A stretch of DNA of 64,000 nt from Shinella sp. H4-D48 (GCF_022637395.1 NZ_CP093337.1:1782001-1846000), one strand, 5' to 3'. Numbered from the stretch's first letter, positions 23,142-33,013 are shown. The notes: generated by a model not told the origin, from the letters alone. Numbers and translations are program-made.

Positions 23142-23375
23142 TCAAGGCGCTTCGTCGCGTGTGTAAAACATCCGAGCCGACGCTTCGATAATCGACCTGT
23201 GCTTATCCGGATTCAAATGCCCGGCGGGGAAAGTCTCGAAAAGATACCGCGCAAAGCTTTGCTTGTTTTCCTCAGAGGCGTCGAACCATGGCTGAGATGT
23301 GATCTCGTCAAAAACTTGCTTCAGCGCTCCAAGCTCATCTGGTTCGAAGGCGGTTTTGGAAGAGAAGTACCCCAT
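23142..23375 (-). CDS. small conserved-type protein, unknown
   Basis: 77 residues; start ATG at 23375 with ggagg upstream on the minus strand. Acidic and helical: 'EPDELGALKQVFDEITSQPW' and 'RYLFETFPAGHLNPDKHRSI', with a C-terminal EASARMFYTRDEAP tail. This resembles short stress- or nodulation-unrelated hypothetical proteins of Rhizobiaceae chromosomes. First gene outside the prophage if attR is at 22.8 kb. Confidence 0.6.
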   Translation of the reverse strand: MGYFSSKTAFEPDELGALKQVFDEITSQPWFDASEENKQSFARYLFETFPAGHLNPDKHRSIIEASARMFYTRDEAP

Positions 23376-23657
23376 ACATACCTCCTGAAGTTTATTGCGG
23401 CCAACAAATTATCTCGCTATCCGCGAACCTTCAAGTCCGCTGTCGCCGACACGCGGAACATCTGCTTATCGCCTCGGAGGACTTGGCCACGCAACTTCTA
23501 TTGCCACGCGTATCGAGCTAACCGCTCGGTTCTTCGAGAAGCGCCTGCACGACTACGTCTCGGAACACGGCTCTACCCATCCGGACACCGGGCGGGCGGT
23601 TTTGCCAGGAACATCTTCAGGGCGCCAGCGTTGCGTCTCCCTAACAGGAGACTCACC

Positions 23658-23732
23658 ATGAACCAGATTATCTACATCGTCGGGCTTGTCGTCATCGTGG
23701 TCGCTATTCTGTCCTTCTTCGGCCTCAGGTGA
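23658..23732 (+). CDS. 24-residue membrane miniprotein
   Basis: ATG at 23658 with aggag eight bases upstream. Translation is one transmembrane helix (MNQIIYIVGLVVIVVAILSF plus FGLR). Miniproteins of nearly this sequence are familiar from rhizobial genomes. Its stop overlaps a GTG in the next gene, so it is probably co-translated with the DUF2934 protein. Function unknown, perhaps envelope stress. Confidence 0.65.
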   Translation: MNQIIYIVGLVVIVVAILSFFGLR

Positions 23733-23737
23733 TCGCC

Positions 23738-23929
23738 ATGATCGATGAGAGAGAACGCCGGATCAAAGCGAGGGCATTTGAGCTCTGGCAGAAAGAAGGG
23801 TCGCTCGATGGCCGCAGTCTCGGTCACTGGCTTCAGGCTGAGCGGGAAATCGATGAAGAGGCGGACGAATCTGTTGCCGAGGACAAAACAGAGGTAGTTG
23901 GCCTGGCCGCGGCCGTTAACCCTCACTGA
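23738..23929 (+). CDS. DUF2934 domain protein
   Basis: 63 residues from the ATG at 23738; an in-frame GTG at 23729 overlaps the stop of the miniprotein. 'RRIKARAFELWQKEGSLDGR' followed by 'SLGHWLQAEREIDEEA' is the DUF2934 motif, common in Rhizobiales. Function unknown. Confidence 0.85.
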   Translation: MIDERERRIKARAFELWQKEGSLDGRSLGHWLQAEREIDEEADESVAEDKTEVVGLAAAVNPH

Positions 23930-23981
23930 GGTTCGACTCCACTATCAACCCTGCTTGATTTCAAAAGTGGGGAGGATTTGT

Positions 23982-24026
23982 GGGGAAAGAAACGCCCGTT
24001 ATCGGATTTCTCAACGATAACGGGCG
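23982..24026 (-). terminator. terminator of tRNA-Asn
   Basis: 12-bp stem cgcccgttatcg (23993-24004) / cgataacgggcg (24015-24026), followed on the minus strand by a T-rich stretch (tttctttcccc). It lies directly downstream of the minus-strand tRNA-Asn. Confidence 0.75.
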
Positions 24027-24040
24027 CTTACTTTTCAATC

Positions 24041-24115
24041 TGGCTCCCCGGGCCGGATTCGAACCGGCGACCTGTCGATTAACAGTCGAATGCTCTACCG
24101 CTGAGCTACCAGGGA
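24041..24115 (-). tRNA. tRNA-Asn (GTT)
   Basis: 75 nt including encoded CCA. Acceptor tccctgg pairs with ccgggga (one mismatch-type pair), D arm gctcagcggtagagc, anticodon loop ctGTTaa, T arm gccgg-ttcgaat-ccggc. Followed by a terminator. Confidence 0.97.
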
Positions 24116-24279
24116 TCATCCGCTCGCTGCGGAGTGAGCGCGTAATACAAACGCCTGATCGATTTGCCAAGCGCTTTTTGACAAAAAAATGCAATGGGCT
24201 TGATTGATTGTGGAGAAGTCTCCAACTGGGGTGAGGAAGAGCCCTGATATTCCGGGCTTTACAAGAAAATGAGCCGTGA

Positions 24280-24573
24280 ATGTCCGTGCGAAAATCCAAC
24301 ATGCATTTCGGGATCGATCCCAGGACACGGCAGATCGTCATCGGTTCGCTCAGGATCAAATTGCCGGAATCACGCTGGCTACGCACGCTTATCGGTGTGC
24401 TTTTGATGATTGGCGGCCTGCTGGGCTTCCTGCCGGTGCTCGGATTCTGGATGCTGCCGCTCGGCCTGCTCGTGCTTTCCCATGATTCCCATTTCGTGCG
24501 CCGGCAGCGCCGCCGCCTCGCCGTGTGGTGGGCGACACGAAAGATGCGACGTGACGGCCGCCGGCAGCCTTGA
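24280..24573 (+). CDS. small membrane protein, conserved hypothetical
   Basis: 97 residues (an alternative ATG is at 24301). Middle contains two closely spaced hydrophobic helices: 'LIGVLLMIGGLLGFLPVLGF' and 'WMLPLGLLVLSHD', with the Pro-Gly-type turn of PGPGW-like transmembrane proteins. Very basic C-terminus (RRQRRRLAVWWATRKMRRDG), so the ends are cytoplasmic. Function unknown. Confidence 0.7.
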   Translation: MSVRKSNMHFGIDPRTRQIVIGSLRIKLPESRWLRTLIGVLLMIGGLLGFLPVLGFWMLPLGLLVLSHDSHFVRRQRRRLAVWWATRKMRRDGRRQP

Positions 24574-24616
24574 TTGCCTCTCCCATACGAACCTGCTCTA
24601 AACGCGAAGCTGGTTC

Positions 24617-25108
24617 GTGATGGGGGAAATGATGGAATTGCTTTTGAAGGGTGTCCTGATCGGGACGGGCGCCACGCTCCTGATGGATATATGGGCGATC
24701 CTGCTGTGGAAGGTCTTTCGCCAGCCGCGGCCCAATTGGACGCCCGTCGGGCGCTGGTTCTGGCATCTGAAGAACGGAACCGTCTTTCACGACGATATAG
24801 GTCGATCTGCGCCTTATGAACACGAGCTGGCACTGGGATGGATCGGCCATTATGCCGTCGGTATCCTTTACGGCGTGATGCTCGTGCTGATTGTCGGGCC
24901 GACTTGGCTTGCCGCGCCGACGTTCCTGCCGGCGTGGATCTGGGGCGTCGTCACGGTGGCTGCGGGGTGGTTCCTATTGCAGCCGGGCCTCGGCATCGGC
25001 GTTGCCGCTTCGAGGCTGCCGAATGCCAACACGGTGCGGATCTTCAACCTGCTCGCCCATACGGTCTTCGGACTGGGGCTTTATACAACGGCGCTGTTTT
25101 TGCGCTGA
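24617..25108 (+). CDS. DUF2938 membrane protein
   Basis: 163 residues; start uncertain among a GTG at 24617 and ATGs at 24620, 24629 and 24632. Four membrane helices. Signature 'GTGATLLMDIWAILLWKVFR', 'WFWHLKNGTVFHDDI' and 'FNLLAHTVFGLGLYTTALFL' fit the DUF2938 family. Function unknown. Ends just before a strong bidirectional terminator. Confidence 0.85.
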   Translation: MMGEMMELLLKGVLIGTGATLLMDIWAILLWKVFRQPRPNWTPVGRWFWHLKNGTVFHDDIGRSAPYEHELALGWIGHYAVGILYGVMLVLIVGPTWLAAPTFLPAWIWGVVTVAAGWFLLQPGLGIGVAASRLPNANTVRIFNLLAHTVFGLGLYTTALFLR

Positions 25109-25114
25109 AACGTC

Positions 25115-25151
25115 AAAACGCCACCGCGGCCGAGGGCTACGGTGGCGTTTT
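25115..25151. terminator. bidirectional terminator
   Basis: 12-bp stem aaaacgccaccg (25115-25126) / cggtggcgtttt (25140-25151) between the convergent DUF2938 and RcnB-like genes; A on one side, T on the other. Confidence 0.85.
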
Positions 25152-25163
25152 GTCTTATTACTC

Positions 25164-25487
25164 TTACCGGGCTGCGGCGACGCCGAGAATCAGGCCTGAT
25201 GCGACGCTCAGCAGAAGATAGGTGTTGTCGACCTTCACCCACTGCTGGCCGCGACCGGGCTTGCGCAGACCGTGGCGGTGGTAGTCACGCACGGGAGGAC
25301 GGCGCTTCCAGTCGGAATAGCGCTGGCCCTTGCTCCAGTGGTGCCGCTTCTTCTTGTAGTCGTTCTTCTTCCAGGAGGAGGAATAGCCCGGCTTGCGATC
25401 ATGGCCATGCTGCTGCGCCTGCGCCATCGGTGCGGCCGCGAAGGACAGGGCGACGGCGGCGAGAAGAGTGCGGGTGAAGAGCTTCAT
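25164..25487 (-). CDS. RcnB-family periplasmic protein
   Basis: 107 residues from the ATG at 25487. Signal peptide 1-24 (cleavage after AQA-Q), then a His/Lys-rich segment (HGHDRKPGYSSSWKKNDY and beyond) and the RcnB-type end 'GLRKPGRGQQWVKVDNTYLL' with a final hydrophobic strand. The family includes E. coli RcnB, involved in nickel/cobalt homeostasis, but most rhizobial members are uncharacterised. Confidence 0.85.
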   Translation of the reverse strand: MKLFTRTLLAAVALSFAAAPMAQAQQHGHDRKPGYSSSWKKNDYKKKRHHWSKGQRYSDWKRRPPVRDYHRHGLRKPGRGQQWVKVDNTYLLLSVASGLILGVAAAR

Positions 25488-25767
25488 GTGAACGTTTCCT
25501 CGTTGTTGATGAGGAGACCCTATTGCGGACAGGATGAACGAAAACTGAATGCAAACATTACATTCCTGTAAGGAAAACAATATATTAGATTGGTCTTTTT
25601 CATTCGCTACATTGGCAGCGTCAAGCCGGGCAGGGCAGCCACGTCCTGCCGCGACGGCTCCAGGAGCCGTCTCAATGAAAAAAGCAAGACAATCGCAGCG
25701 AAGCCCCTTGCGCGCACTCTCAATTCGTTCTAAACGCCCGGCACCACTCGCTTTATAGCAAACGGAC

Positions 25768-25841
25768 GGCCTCGTGGCGGAGTGGTTACGCAGAGGACTG
25801 CAAATCCTTGCACCCCGGTTCGATTCCGGGCGAGGCCTCCA
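25768..25841 (+). tRNA. tRNA-Cys (GCA)
   Basis: 74 nt with encoded CCA. Acceptor ggcctcg / cgaggcc, anticodon loop ctGCAaa, T arm cccgg-ttcgatt-ccggg, discriminator T as usual for Cys. The 280-base space upstream (25488-25767) shows no gene; a perfect palindrome gacggctcc-a-ggagccgtc lies at 25653-25671. Confidence 0.96.
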
Positions 25842-25961
25842 CTCTCTTCCCCAAATGTATCGATAGGTGACGGTCGTCGTGCGACCTATTTTGCCGACGG
25901 GCCGGAACGTTTCCCCGGTCGATGGATTTTCTTCGGGTCATTACCTCAAAGGAGAGACCCC

Positions 25962-26456
25962 ATGAAATCGCTGTCCGACATTTTCGAACATACGCTGCAG
26001 GACGTCTACTACGCTGAGAATGCCATCACCAAGGCTTTGCCAAAGGTGGCCAAGGCCGCGGGAAGCGCGGAGCTTCGCAAGGCCGCCGAGGACCATCTTG
26101 CGGAAACCAAGGAGCAGATCAAGAAGCTGGAGCAGGTCTTCAAATCGATCGGCAAGACGGCATCCGGCGAGAAGTGTGATGCCATCGAAGGGCTGATCAA
26201 GGAGGCCGACGGTCTCATGAAGGACGCCAAGGGCACCGCGCTCGATGCCGGACTGCTGGCCGCGTGCCAAGCCGTGGAGCATTACGAGATCGCCCGGTAC
26301 GGGTCGCTGAGGGAATGGGCCAAGGACCTCGGCCATGACGAGGCGCACAAGATCCTGAGCGAAATCCTCGACCAGGAAAAAGCGACGAACAACAAGCTCA
26401 CCAACCTTGCCGTCACCGCCATCAACAAGACGACGGCAAAAGCCAAGGCCGCCTGA
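25962..26456 (+). CDS. yciE: ferritin-like DUF892 protein YciE, copy 2
   Basis: 164 residues from the ATG at 25962, with aaaggag upstream. Same four-helix DUF892 protein as the minus-strand copy at 20993-21487; about 151 of 164 residues are identical by my alignment, differences being scattered and conservative. The metal-ligand region (CQAVEHYEIARYGSLREWAK) is unchanged. It stands after tRNA-Cys and ends before a long hairpin, in what looks like ordinary chromosome. Confidence 0.93.
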   Translation: MKSLSDIFEHTLQDVYYAENAITKALPKVAKAAGSAELRKAAEDHLAETKEQIKKLEQVFKSIGKTASGEKCDAIEGLIKEADGLMKDAKGTALDAGLLAACQAVEHYEIARYGSLREWAKDLGHDEAHKILSEILDQEKATNNKLTNLAVTAINKTTAKAKAA

Positions 26457-26486
26457 ACGGTTAAGTGGTAGATCAAGGTAGTATTT

Positions 26487-26518
26487 ATGAGAGGCACGCC
26501 GCTGGGCGTGCCTCTCAT
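26487..26518. terminator. bidirectional terminator
   Basis: 14-bp perfect stem atgagaggcacgcc (26487-26500) / ggcgtgcctctcat (26505-26518) with loop gctg between convergent yciE and exbD. No long T-run, so efficiency is uncertain. Confidence 0.6.
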
Positions 26519-26522
26519 GCGT

Positions 26523-26951
26523 TTACTGCGCCGCAGCGCCTTCCAGGCCGACTAGGGCGATCTTGCCGTAGCCCGCCGCGCGCAGCAGGTTCATCACATC
26601 CATGACGCTGCCATAGTCTACGCTCTTGTCGGCGCGCAGCAGGATGCGCGTATCCTTGTTGGCTTCGGTCACCGCATCGAGTTCGGGACCGAAATTATCC
26701 CGCGCGATCTCGCCGTTGCCGATGGAGACCGTGAGGTCCTTCTTCAGTGTCATGAAGACCGGCTTGTCTTCCCGCGGTGTCGGCTGGGCGACGGAGGAGG
26801 GCAGGTCGACATTGATATCGACGGTGGCCAGCGGGGCCGCGACCATGAAGATGATGAGCAGCACGAGCATGACGTCGATGAATGGCGTCACGTTGATTTC
26901 GCTGTTCTCCTCGAGGTCGTCGCCGCCGCCTTCCTTGATCTTGCTGGCCAT
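26523..26951 (-). CDS. exbD: ExbD/TolR-family protein
   Basis: 142 residues from the ATG at 26951. One membrane helix with the essential Asp: 'INVTPFIDVMLVLLIIFMVA' (about 20-39), then a periplasmic domain. ExbD with ExbB uses the proton gradient to drive TonB in outer-membrane uptake. exbB lies 4 bases upstream. A tonB gene, which often follows, is not here: yciE converges from the other side. Confidence 0.93.
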   Translation of the reverse strand: MASKIKEGGGDDLEENSEINVTPFIDVMLVLLIIFMVAAPLATVDINVDLPSSVAQPTPREDKPVFMTLKKDLTVSIGNGEIARDNFGPELDAVTEANKDTRILLRADKSVDYGSVMDVMNLLRAAGYGKIALVGLEGAAAQ

Positions 26952-26955
26952 GACG

Positions 26956-27933
<978 letters not shown>

Positions 27934-28245
27934 GGCGTATTCCTCTTGCGTCTTCAAGTTCAAGAGCCCGGGAAGGGCGAGGGCACGGCGCAGGCGCCGT
28001 AAAACATGAGTGTCCAATACGACATTTCCGGTGCTTGAAGCAATAATATGTTGACTGTTTTGTTCATGATAACCCGCCGCAATCCAAACCCTGAGGGTGC
28101 ACTCGGGAAACGTCGCGGTTTTTGCGCGCAATCTCCTTGCGCCACTGGACACCCGGCCCGAAAGCGCACTAAGAGAACTGCGATGCATCCGGCACCGGAC
28201 CGGGCCTTTGCGCCGGTTCACGCCGTCTCACTTCAAGGGCTAGAG

Positions 28246-28899
28246 ATGATTGACTACAAAGCAGCGCGCACGAAGATGGTGGACAACCAGATCCGTACGA
28301 CGGATGTGACGTCGCACGAAGTGCTTGACGCCTTCCTGACCGTTGCGCGCGAGGAGTTCGTGCCCGCGGCTGCAAAGCCGCTCGCCTATATCGACAACGA
28401 CATTCAGCTGACGGCCGGCCGCTATCTGATGGAGCCGTCGCCTCTCGCCAAGCTTATTCAGCTCGCCGAGATCGCGGCAAGCGATGTGGTGCTGGAAGTG
28501 GGCTGCGGCACGGGTTACGCCTCGGCGATCCTGTCGCTGCTTGGCAGCTCCGTCGTGGCCCTCGAAAGCGATGCGGAACTTGCCGCGACCGCGACGGAAA
28601 CGCTCGCGCGTCTCGGCTATGACAATGTCGCCGTCGTTGCCGGCGATCTCGAGGCCGGCCATGCGGCTGAAGCACCCTATGACGTGATCTTCGTGCACGG
28701 CGCTGTCGAATTCGTGCCGGAAGCGCTTTTCGCGCAGTTGCGCGACGGTGGCCGCCTCGTCGTCGTGGAAGGCTATGGTAATGCTTCGCAAGCTCGCCTC
28801 TATATCAAGGAAGGCGGTCGCGTTTCCGAACGCTATGCCTTCAATACGGCAGTCAAGCCGCTGCCCGGCTTCCGCAAGGCCAAGGATTTCGTTTTCTGA
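28246..28899 (+). CDS. pcm: protein-L-isoaspartate O-methyltransferase family protein
   Basis: 217 residues from the ATG at 28246. N-terminal 'KMVDNQIRTTDVTSHEVLDA' is the family's helical region; the SAM-binding motif is 'VVLEVGCGTGYASAILSLLG', followed by 'VVALESD' and 'YDVIFVHGAVEFVP'. The family repairs isoaspartyl residues, though alphaproteobacterial members of this type often lack the classical activity and sit next to envelope genes. In many rhizobia tolC follows; here a terminator and popZ-like gene follow instead. Confidence 0.88.
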   Translation: MIDYKAARTKMVDNQIRTTDVTSHEVLDAFLTVAREEFVPAAAKPLAYIDNDIQLTAGRYLMEPSPLAKLIQLAEIAASDVVLEVGCGTGYASAILSLLGSSVVALESDAELAATATETLARLGYDNVAVVAGDLEAGHAAEAPYDVIFVHGAVEFVPEALFAQLRDGGRLVVVEGYGNASQARLYIKEGGRVSERYAFNTAVKPLPGFRKAKDFVF

Positions 28900-28927
28900 C
28901 GAGACCCTTTCCGGAACAAGATTCGAG

Positions 28928-28962
28928 GAGCCCGCAGCAACCGCCGCGGGCTCTTTCTTTTG
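28928..28962 (+). terminator. terminator of pcm
   Basis: 8-bp stem gagcccgc / gcgggctc (28928-28935 and 28946-28953) followed by tttctttt. Confidence 0.85.
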
Positions 28963-29139
28963 CCGGGCCGCAAGGCATTGCGCGGGCCACGGCCTTGGCA
29001 GGGTAAACAAATCTGTGCATCACTGGTGACACATGATTCGCGGCGATTTAGTTCGTCTGTGAACTCGCCTAGGGTCTTCAGCAGGTCCGGCATGCCACGT
29101 CTTGTGCGTCGCGCCCGCCGCGAGAGAACGGGGAAAAAA

Positions 29140-29925
29140 ATGGCTCAGCCAAATGTAGCGCGTGAACCGTCCATGGATGAAATCCTGGCGTCCATCCGCA
29201 AGATCATCGAGAACAACGAGGCCCAGCCGGATCTCGCTCCCGATGCACAGGACGACGGTTTCGACATCACGACGGAAAGCCATTCCGCGCTGCCGGAACA
29301 TCCCGCCATGATCGAGCGCTTCAGGATGGAAGAGCCGCGGCCGGCTCCGGTCGAGCCCGTGATTCGTCACAGCGAACCTGCACAGCCGGCGCTTTCTCTG
29401 GCCGACGTCGCCGCCCGTGTTCGTGCCGCCTCCGAGCGTCACGTCGCTGCGCACCGCGAGCCAGTCGAAAGCGAACCGGTCGTTCCGTCGCCTGTCTCCC
29501 GTGAGGAGAACCCGCTGGTCACGAGCCGCATGTCCGCAGGCGCCGGCCGGCTTCCGTCCGCCGAAGAGCCTGTTGCCCGCATGGAGCCCGTCGTTGAACC
29601 GGCACTCGCGCTGGTATCCGACCCTCAGCCGGCTCCGATCGAGACCCCTGACGTGCAGCCGGTCCAGCAGGAAGAGGCCGCCCCGACCGAGGTCAACAGG
29701 GACATTGCAGCGCTGGTGTCGCCGGCTGTCGGCGAACGTGTGGCGCTGTCCTTCGGCGCTCTTGCGCAGGCCGTCGATGCCGGCCCGCGCCGCTCCTTCG
29801 ACGAGATTGCCGAGGACATGCTGCGCCCGATGCTCCAGGAATGGCTGGATGACAACCTGCCGACGCTGGTGGAGCGTCTCGTGCGCGAGGAAATCGAGCG
29901 GGTGGCGCGCGGCTCTCGCCGCTGA
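29140..29925 (+). CDS. popZ: PopZ-like polar organising protein (DUF2497)
   Basis: 261 residues from the ATG at 29140. Short N-terminal helix 'REPSMDEILASIRKIIENNE' (client-binding region), a long Pro/Glu/Val-rich disordered middle (about 30-190), and a C-terminal oligomerisation region 'FDEIAEDMLRPMLQEWLDDN' plus 'LPTLVERLVREEIERVARG'. This is the layout of PopZ, which assembles at the cell pole and anchors the chromosome origin in alphaproteobacteria. It precedes valS, as in other Rhizobiaceae. Confidence 0.88.
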   Translation: MAQPNVAREPSMDEILASIRKIIENNEAQPDLAPDAQDDGFDITTESHSALPEHPAMIERFRMEEPRPAPVEPVIRHSEPAQPALSLADVAARVRAASERHVAAHREPVESEPVVPSPVSREENPLVTSRMSAGAGRLPSAEEPVARMEPVVEPALALVSDPQPAPIETPDVQPVQQEEAAPTEVNRDIAALVSPAVGERVALSFGALAQAVDAGPRRSFDEIAEDMLRPMLQEWLDDNLPTLVERLVREEIERVARGSRR

Positions 29926-29960
29926 TCGAAGACGCCGCTTCCGAAACAGGATACGATTTG

Positions 29961-29991
29961 AGCCGCACCGGACCCCCGGGGCGGCTTTTCT
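29961..29991 (+). terminator. terminator after popZ
   Basis: Stem agccgc / gcggct (29961-29966 and 29981-29986) with a GC-rich inner part and tttt downstream. Confidence 0.7.
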
Positions 29992-30064
29992 TCTGATATT
30001 GTTGACTTCATGCCGGCCATCCGGTTTACAAACTTCACCGATAAACAGCAGGCCACGCACGAAA

Positions 30065-32992
30065 ATGCTTGAGAAAAATTACGATTCCGCAGCGGTCGAG
30101 CCGCGCATTGCCAAGGCATGGGAAGACGCGGATGCCTTCCGCGCCGGTGAGGGCGCCGAGCCCGGCGCCGAGACCTTCACCATCGTTATCCCGCCGCCGA
30201 ACGTGACGGGCTCACTGCATATGGGCCATGCGCTGAACAACACGCTCCAGGACATCATGGTCCGCTTCGAGCGTATGCGCGGCAAGGACGTGTTGTGGCA
30301 GCCGGGCATGGACCATGCCGGTATCGCGACCCAGATGGTTGTCGAGCGCAAGCTCGCCGCCGAAAAGCTGCCGGGCCGTCGCGAGATGGGCCGCGAGGCC
30401 TTCATTGAGAAGGTCTGGGAATGGAAGGCGGAATCCGGCGGGCTGATCTTCAACCAGTTGAAGCGCCTCGGCGCCTCCTGCGACTGGTCGCGTGAGCGCT
30501 TCACCATGGATGAGGGCCTGTCGGAAGCCGTTCGCGAGGTCTTCGTTTCGCTTTACAAGGAAGGCCTGATCTATCGCGGCAAGCGTCTGGTCAACTGGGA
30601 TCCCAAGTTCGAGACGGCGATTTCCGACCTTGAGGTCGAGAACAAGGAAGTCGACGGGCATATGTGGCACTTCAAGTACCCGCTGGCCGACGGGGCGACC
30701 TATACCTATGTCGAGAAGGACGCCGATGGTAACGTCGTCTTCCAGGAACAGCGCGACTATATCTCCATTGCCACGACGCGCCCCGAAACCATGCTGGGTG
30801 ACGGCGCCGTCGCGGTTCATCCGACGGATGAACGCTATGCGCCGATCGTCGGCAAGCTCTGCGAGATCCCGGTCGGTCCGAAGGAACATCGCCGTCTGAT
30901 ACCCATCATCACGGACGAATATCCGGAAAAGGATTTCGGCTCGGGTGCGGTCAAGATCACCGGCGCGCACGACTTCAATGACTATCAGGTTGCCCGCCGC
31001 AACAACATTCCGCTGTATCGCCTGATGGATACCCGCGCGGACATGCGCGCCGATGGCGAACCCTATGCCGTCTATGCGGCGCAGGCGCTGGACATTGCGC
31101 GCACGGGTGCGGTTCCCACCGAGGCCGAGGTTGATGACATCAACCTCGTTCCCGACGAGTATCGCGGCCTGGACCGCTACGAAGCGCGCAAGCGCATCGT
31201 CGATGCGATCAATGCCGAGGGGCTTGCGGTCACCGTGAAGGATGCCGAAGGCAACGACATTCCCTATGTCGAGAACAAGAAGATCATGCAGCCCTTCGGC
31301 GACCGCTCCGGCGTCGTCATCGAGCCGATGCTGACAGACCAGTGGTTCGCCGACGCCAAGACGCTGGCGGAGCCGGCCATTGCGTCCGTCCGCGAGGGGC
31401 GCACCAACTTCGTTCCAAAGAATTGGGAAAAGACCTATTTCGACTGGATGGAAAACATCGAGCCGTGGTGCATTTCGCGCCAGCTCTGGTGGGGTCACCA
31501 GATCCCGGCCTGGTACGGCCCGGACGGCCAGGTCTTCGTCGAAAAGACCGAAGAAGAGGCGCTTCACGCTGCCATCCAGCACTACATTGCCCATGAAGGG
31601 CCGTGGAAGGCGTGGGTCGAGGAAAAGCTGGAGAATTTCGCGCCGGGCGAGATCCTGACGCGGGACGAGGATGTGCTAGACACCTGGTTCTCTTCCGCGC
31701 TCTGGCCGTTTTCGACGCTCGGCTGGCCGGAACAGACGAAGGAACTGGAAAAGTACTACCAGACCGATGTTCTCGTCACTGGTTTCGACATCATCTTCTT
31801 CTGGGTTGCCCGCATGATGATGATGGGCCTGCATTTCATGAAGGACGGGGCCGGCAACCCGGTCGAGCCGTTCCACACGGTCTATGTTCACGCCCTCGTG
31901 CGCGACAAGAACGGGCAGAAGATGTCGAAGTCGAAAGGCAACGTCATCGACCCGCTCGAACTGATCGATGAATACGGTGCGGATGCGCTGCGCTTCACGC
32001 TTGCCATCATGGCGGCGCAGGGGCGCGATGTGAAGCTCGACCCGGCCCGGATCGCCGGCTACCGCAATTTCGGCACCAAGCTCTGGAACGCCACGCGCTT
32101 CGCCGAGATGAACGGCGTGGCGAGCGACCCGAAGTTCGTGCCGGAGACCGCATCGCTCACCATCAACCGCTGGATTCTGACGGAGCTCGCCCGCACGGCG
32201 CGGGATGTCACCGAGGCGATCGAGACCTACCGCTTCAACGATGCGGCAAGTTCGCTTTATCGCTTTGTCTGGAACCAGTTCTGCGACTGGTATCTCGAAC
32301 TGCTGAAGCCCGTCTTCGGTGGCGAGGACGCGGCGGCCAAGGCCGAATCCCAGGCCTGCGCCGCCTATGTTCTGGAGGAGATCTACAAACTGCTCCATCC
32401 GTTCATGCCGTTCATGACGGAGGAACTATGGGCGCACACCGCCGGCGAGGGTAAGAGCCGCGACGGTCTCATCTGCCATGCGGACTGGCCGGCTCCCGCC
32501 TATGCCGACGAATCCGCTGCCGACGAGATCAACTGGCTGGTGGATCTCGTTTCCGGTATCCGTTCGGTGCGGGCAGAAATGAACGTGCCGCCGAGTGCGA
32601 CGGCGCCGCTCGTCATGGTCGGCACCAGTGCGCAGACGAAGGGCCGGCTGGTCACGCACGATTCGGCCATCCGCCGTCTCGCACGCGTTTCAGAAATCCG
32701 GCTCGAGGATACGGCTCCGAAGGGTGCGGCCCAGATCGTCGTCGGCGAGGCCACGGCCTGCCTGCCGCTCGGCAGCCTGATCGATCTCGCAGTGGAAAAA
32801 GCCCGCCTCGAAAAAGCAATCGACAAGGCGAAGGCAGAGGCCACACGTATCGAAAGCAAGCTTTCGAACGAAAAGTTCGTCGCGAATGCCAAGCCGGAAC
32901 TCGTGGAAGCGGAGCGGGAGCGCTTTGCGGAACTCGAGCAGCAACTCGCCAGCCTTGCCTTGGCGCTTTCGCGGGTCAGCGAAGCCGGCTGA
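30065..32992 (+). CDS. valS: valyl-tRNA synthetase
   Basis: 975 residues from the ATG at 30065. Class I synthetase: HIGH motif as HMGH (NVTGSLHMGHALNNT, near residue 52), CP1 editing domain (about 200-420, with 'TTRPETMLGD'), KMSKS near 618-622 (QKMSKSKGNVIDPLELIDEY), anticodon-binding domain with 'NRWILTELARTARDVTEAIE', and a C-terminal coiled coil (about 905-970). Charges tRNA-Val. Ends at a strong terminator. Length normal for the family. Confidence 0.98.
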   Translation: MLEKNYDSAAVEPRIAKAWEDADAFRAGEGAEPGAETFTIVIPPPNVTGSLHMGHALNNTLQDIMVRFERMRGKDVLWQPGMDHAGIATQMVVERKLAAEKLPGRREMGREAFIEKVWEWKAESGGLIFNQLKRLGASCDWSRERFTMDEGLSEAVREVFVSLYKEGLIYRGKRLVNWDPKFETAISDLEVENKEVDGHMWHFKYPLADGATYTYVEKDADGNVVFQEQRDYISIATTRPETMLGDGAVAVHPTDERYAPIVGKLCEIPVGPKEHRRLIPIITDEYPEKDFGSGAVKITGAHDFNDYQVARRNNIPLYRLMDTRADMRADGEPYAVYAAQALDIARTGAVPTEAEVDDINLVPDEYRGLDRYEARKRIVDAINAEGLAVTVKDAEGNDIPYVENKKIMQPFGDRSGVVIEPMLTDQWFADAKTLAEPAIASVREGRTNFVPKNWEKTYFDWMENIEPWCISRQLWWGHQIPAWYGPDGQVFVEKTEEEALHAAIQHYIAHEGPWKAWVEEKLENFAPGEILTRDEDVLDTWFSSALWPFSTLGWPEQTKELEKYYQTDVLVTGFDIIFFWVARMMMMGLHFMKDGAGNPVEPFHTVYVHALVRDKNGQKMSKSKGNVIDPLELIDEYGADALRFTLAIMAAQGRDVKLDPARIAGYRNFGTKLWNATRFAEMNGVASDPKFVPETASLTINRWILTELARTARDVTEAIETYRFNDAASSLYRFVWNQFCDWYLELLKPVFGGEDAAAKAESQACAAYVLEEIYKLLHPFMPFMTEELWAHTAGEGKSRDGLICHADWPAPAYADESAADEINWLVDLVSGIRSVRAEMNVPPSATAPLVMVGTSAQTKGRLVTHDSAIRRLARVSEIRLEDTAPKGAAQIVVGEATACLPLGSLIDLAVEKARLEKAIDKAKAEATRIESKLSNEKFVANAKPELVEAERERFAELEQQLASLALALSRVSEAG

Positions 32993-33013
32993 TTCCCGAT
33001 TGCCTAACCTGCG

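Noticed and set aside
23961-24833. 290-residue minus frame
   Set aside because: It crosses tRNA-Asn and two + strand genes and has no coding features.
25653-25671. Palindrome gacggctcc-a-ggagccgtc as an operator
   Set aside because: Perfect but isolated, with no gene on either side within 100 bases to regulate except tRNA-Cys; left as a note only.
30212-31594. 460-residue minus frame
   Set aside because: Antisense to valS, with no ribosome binding site or domain.
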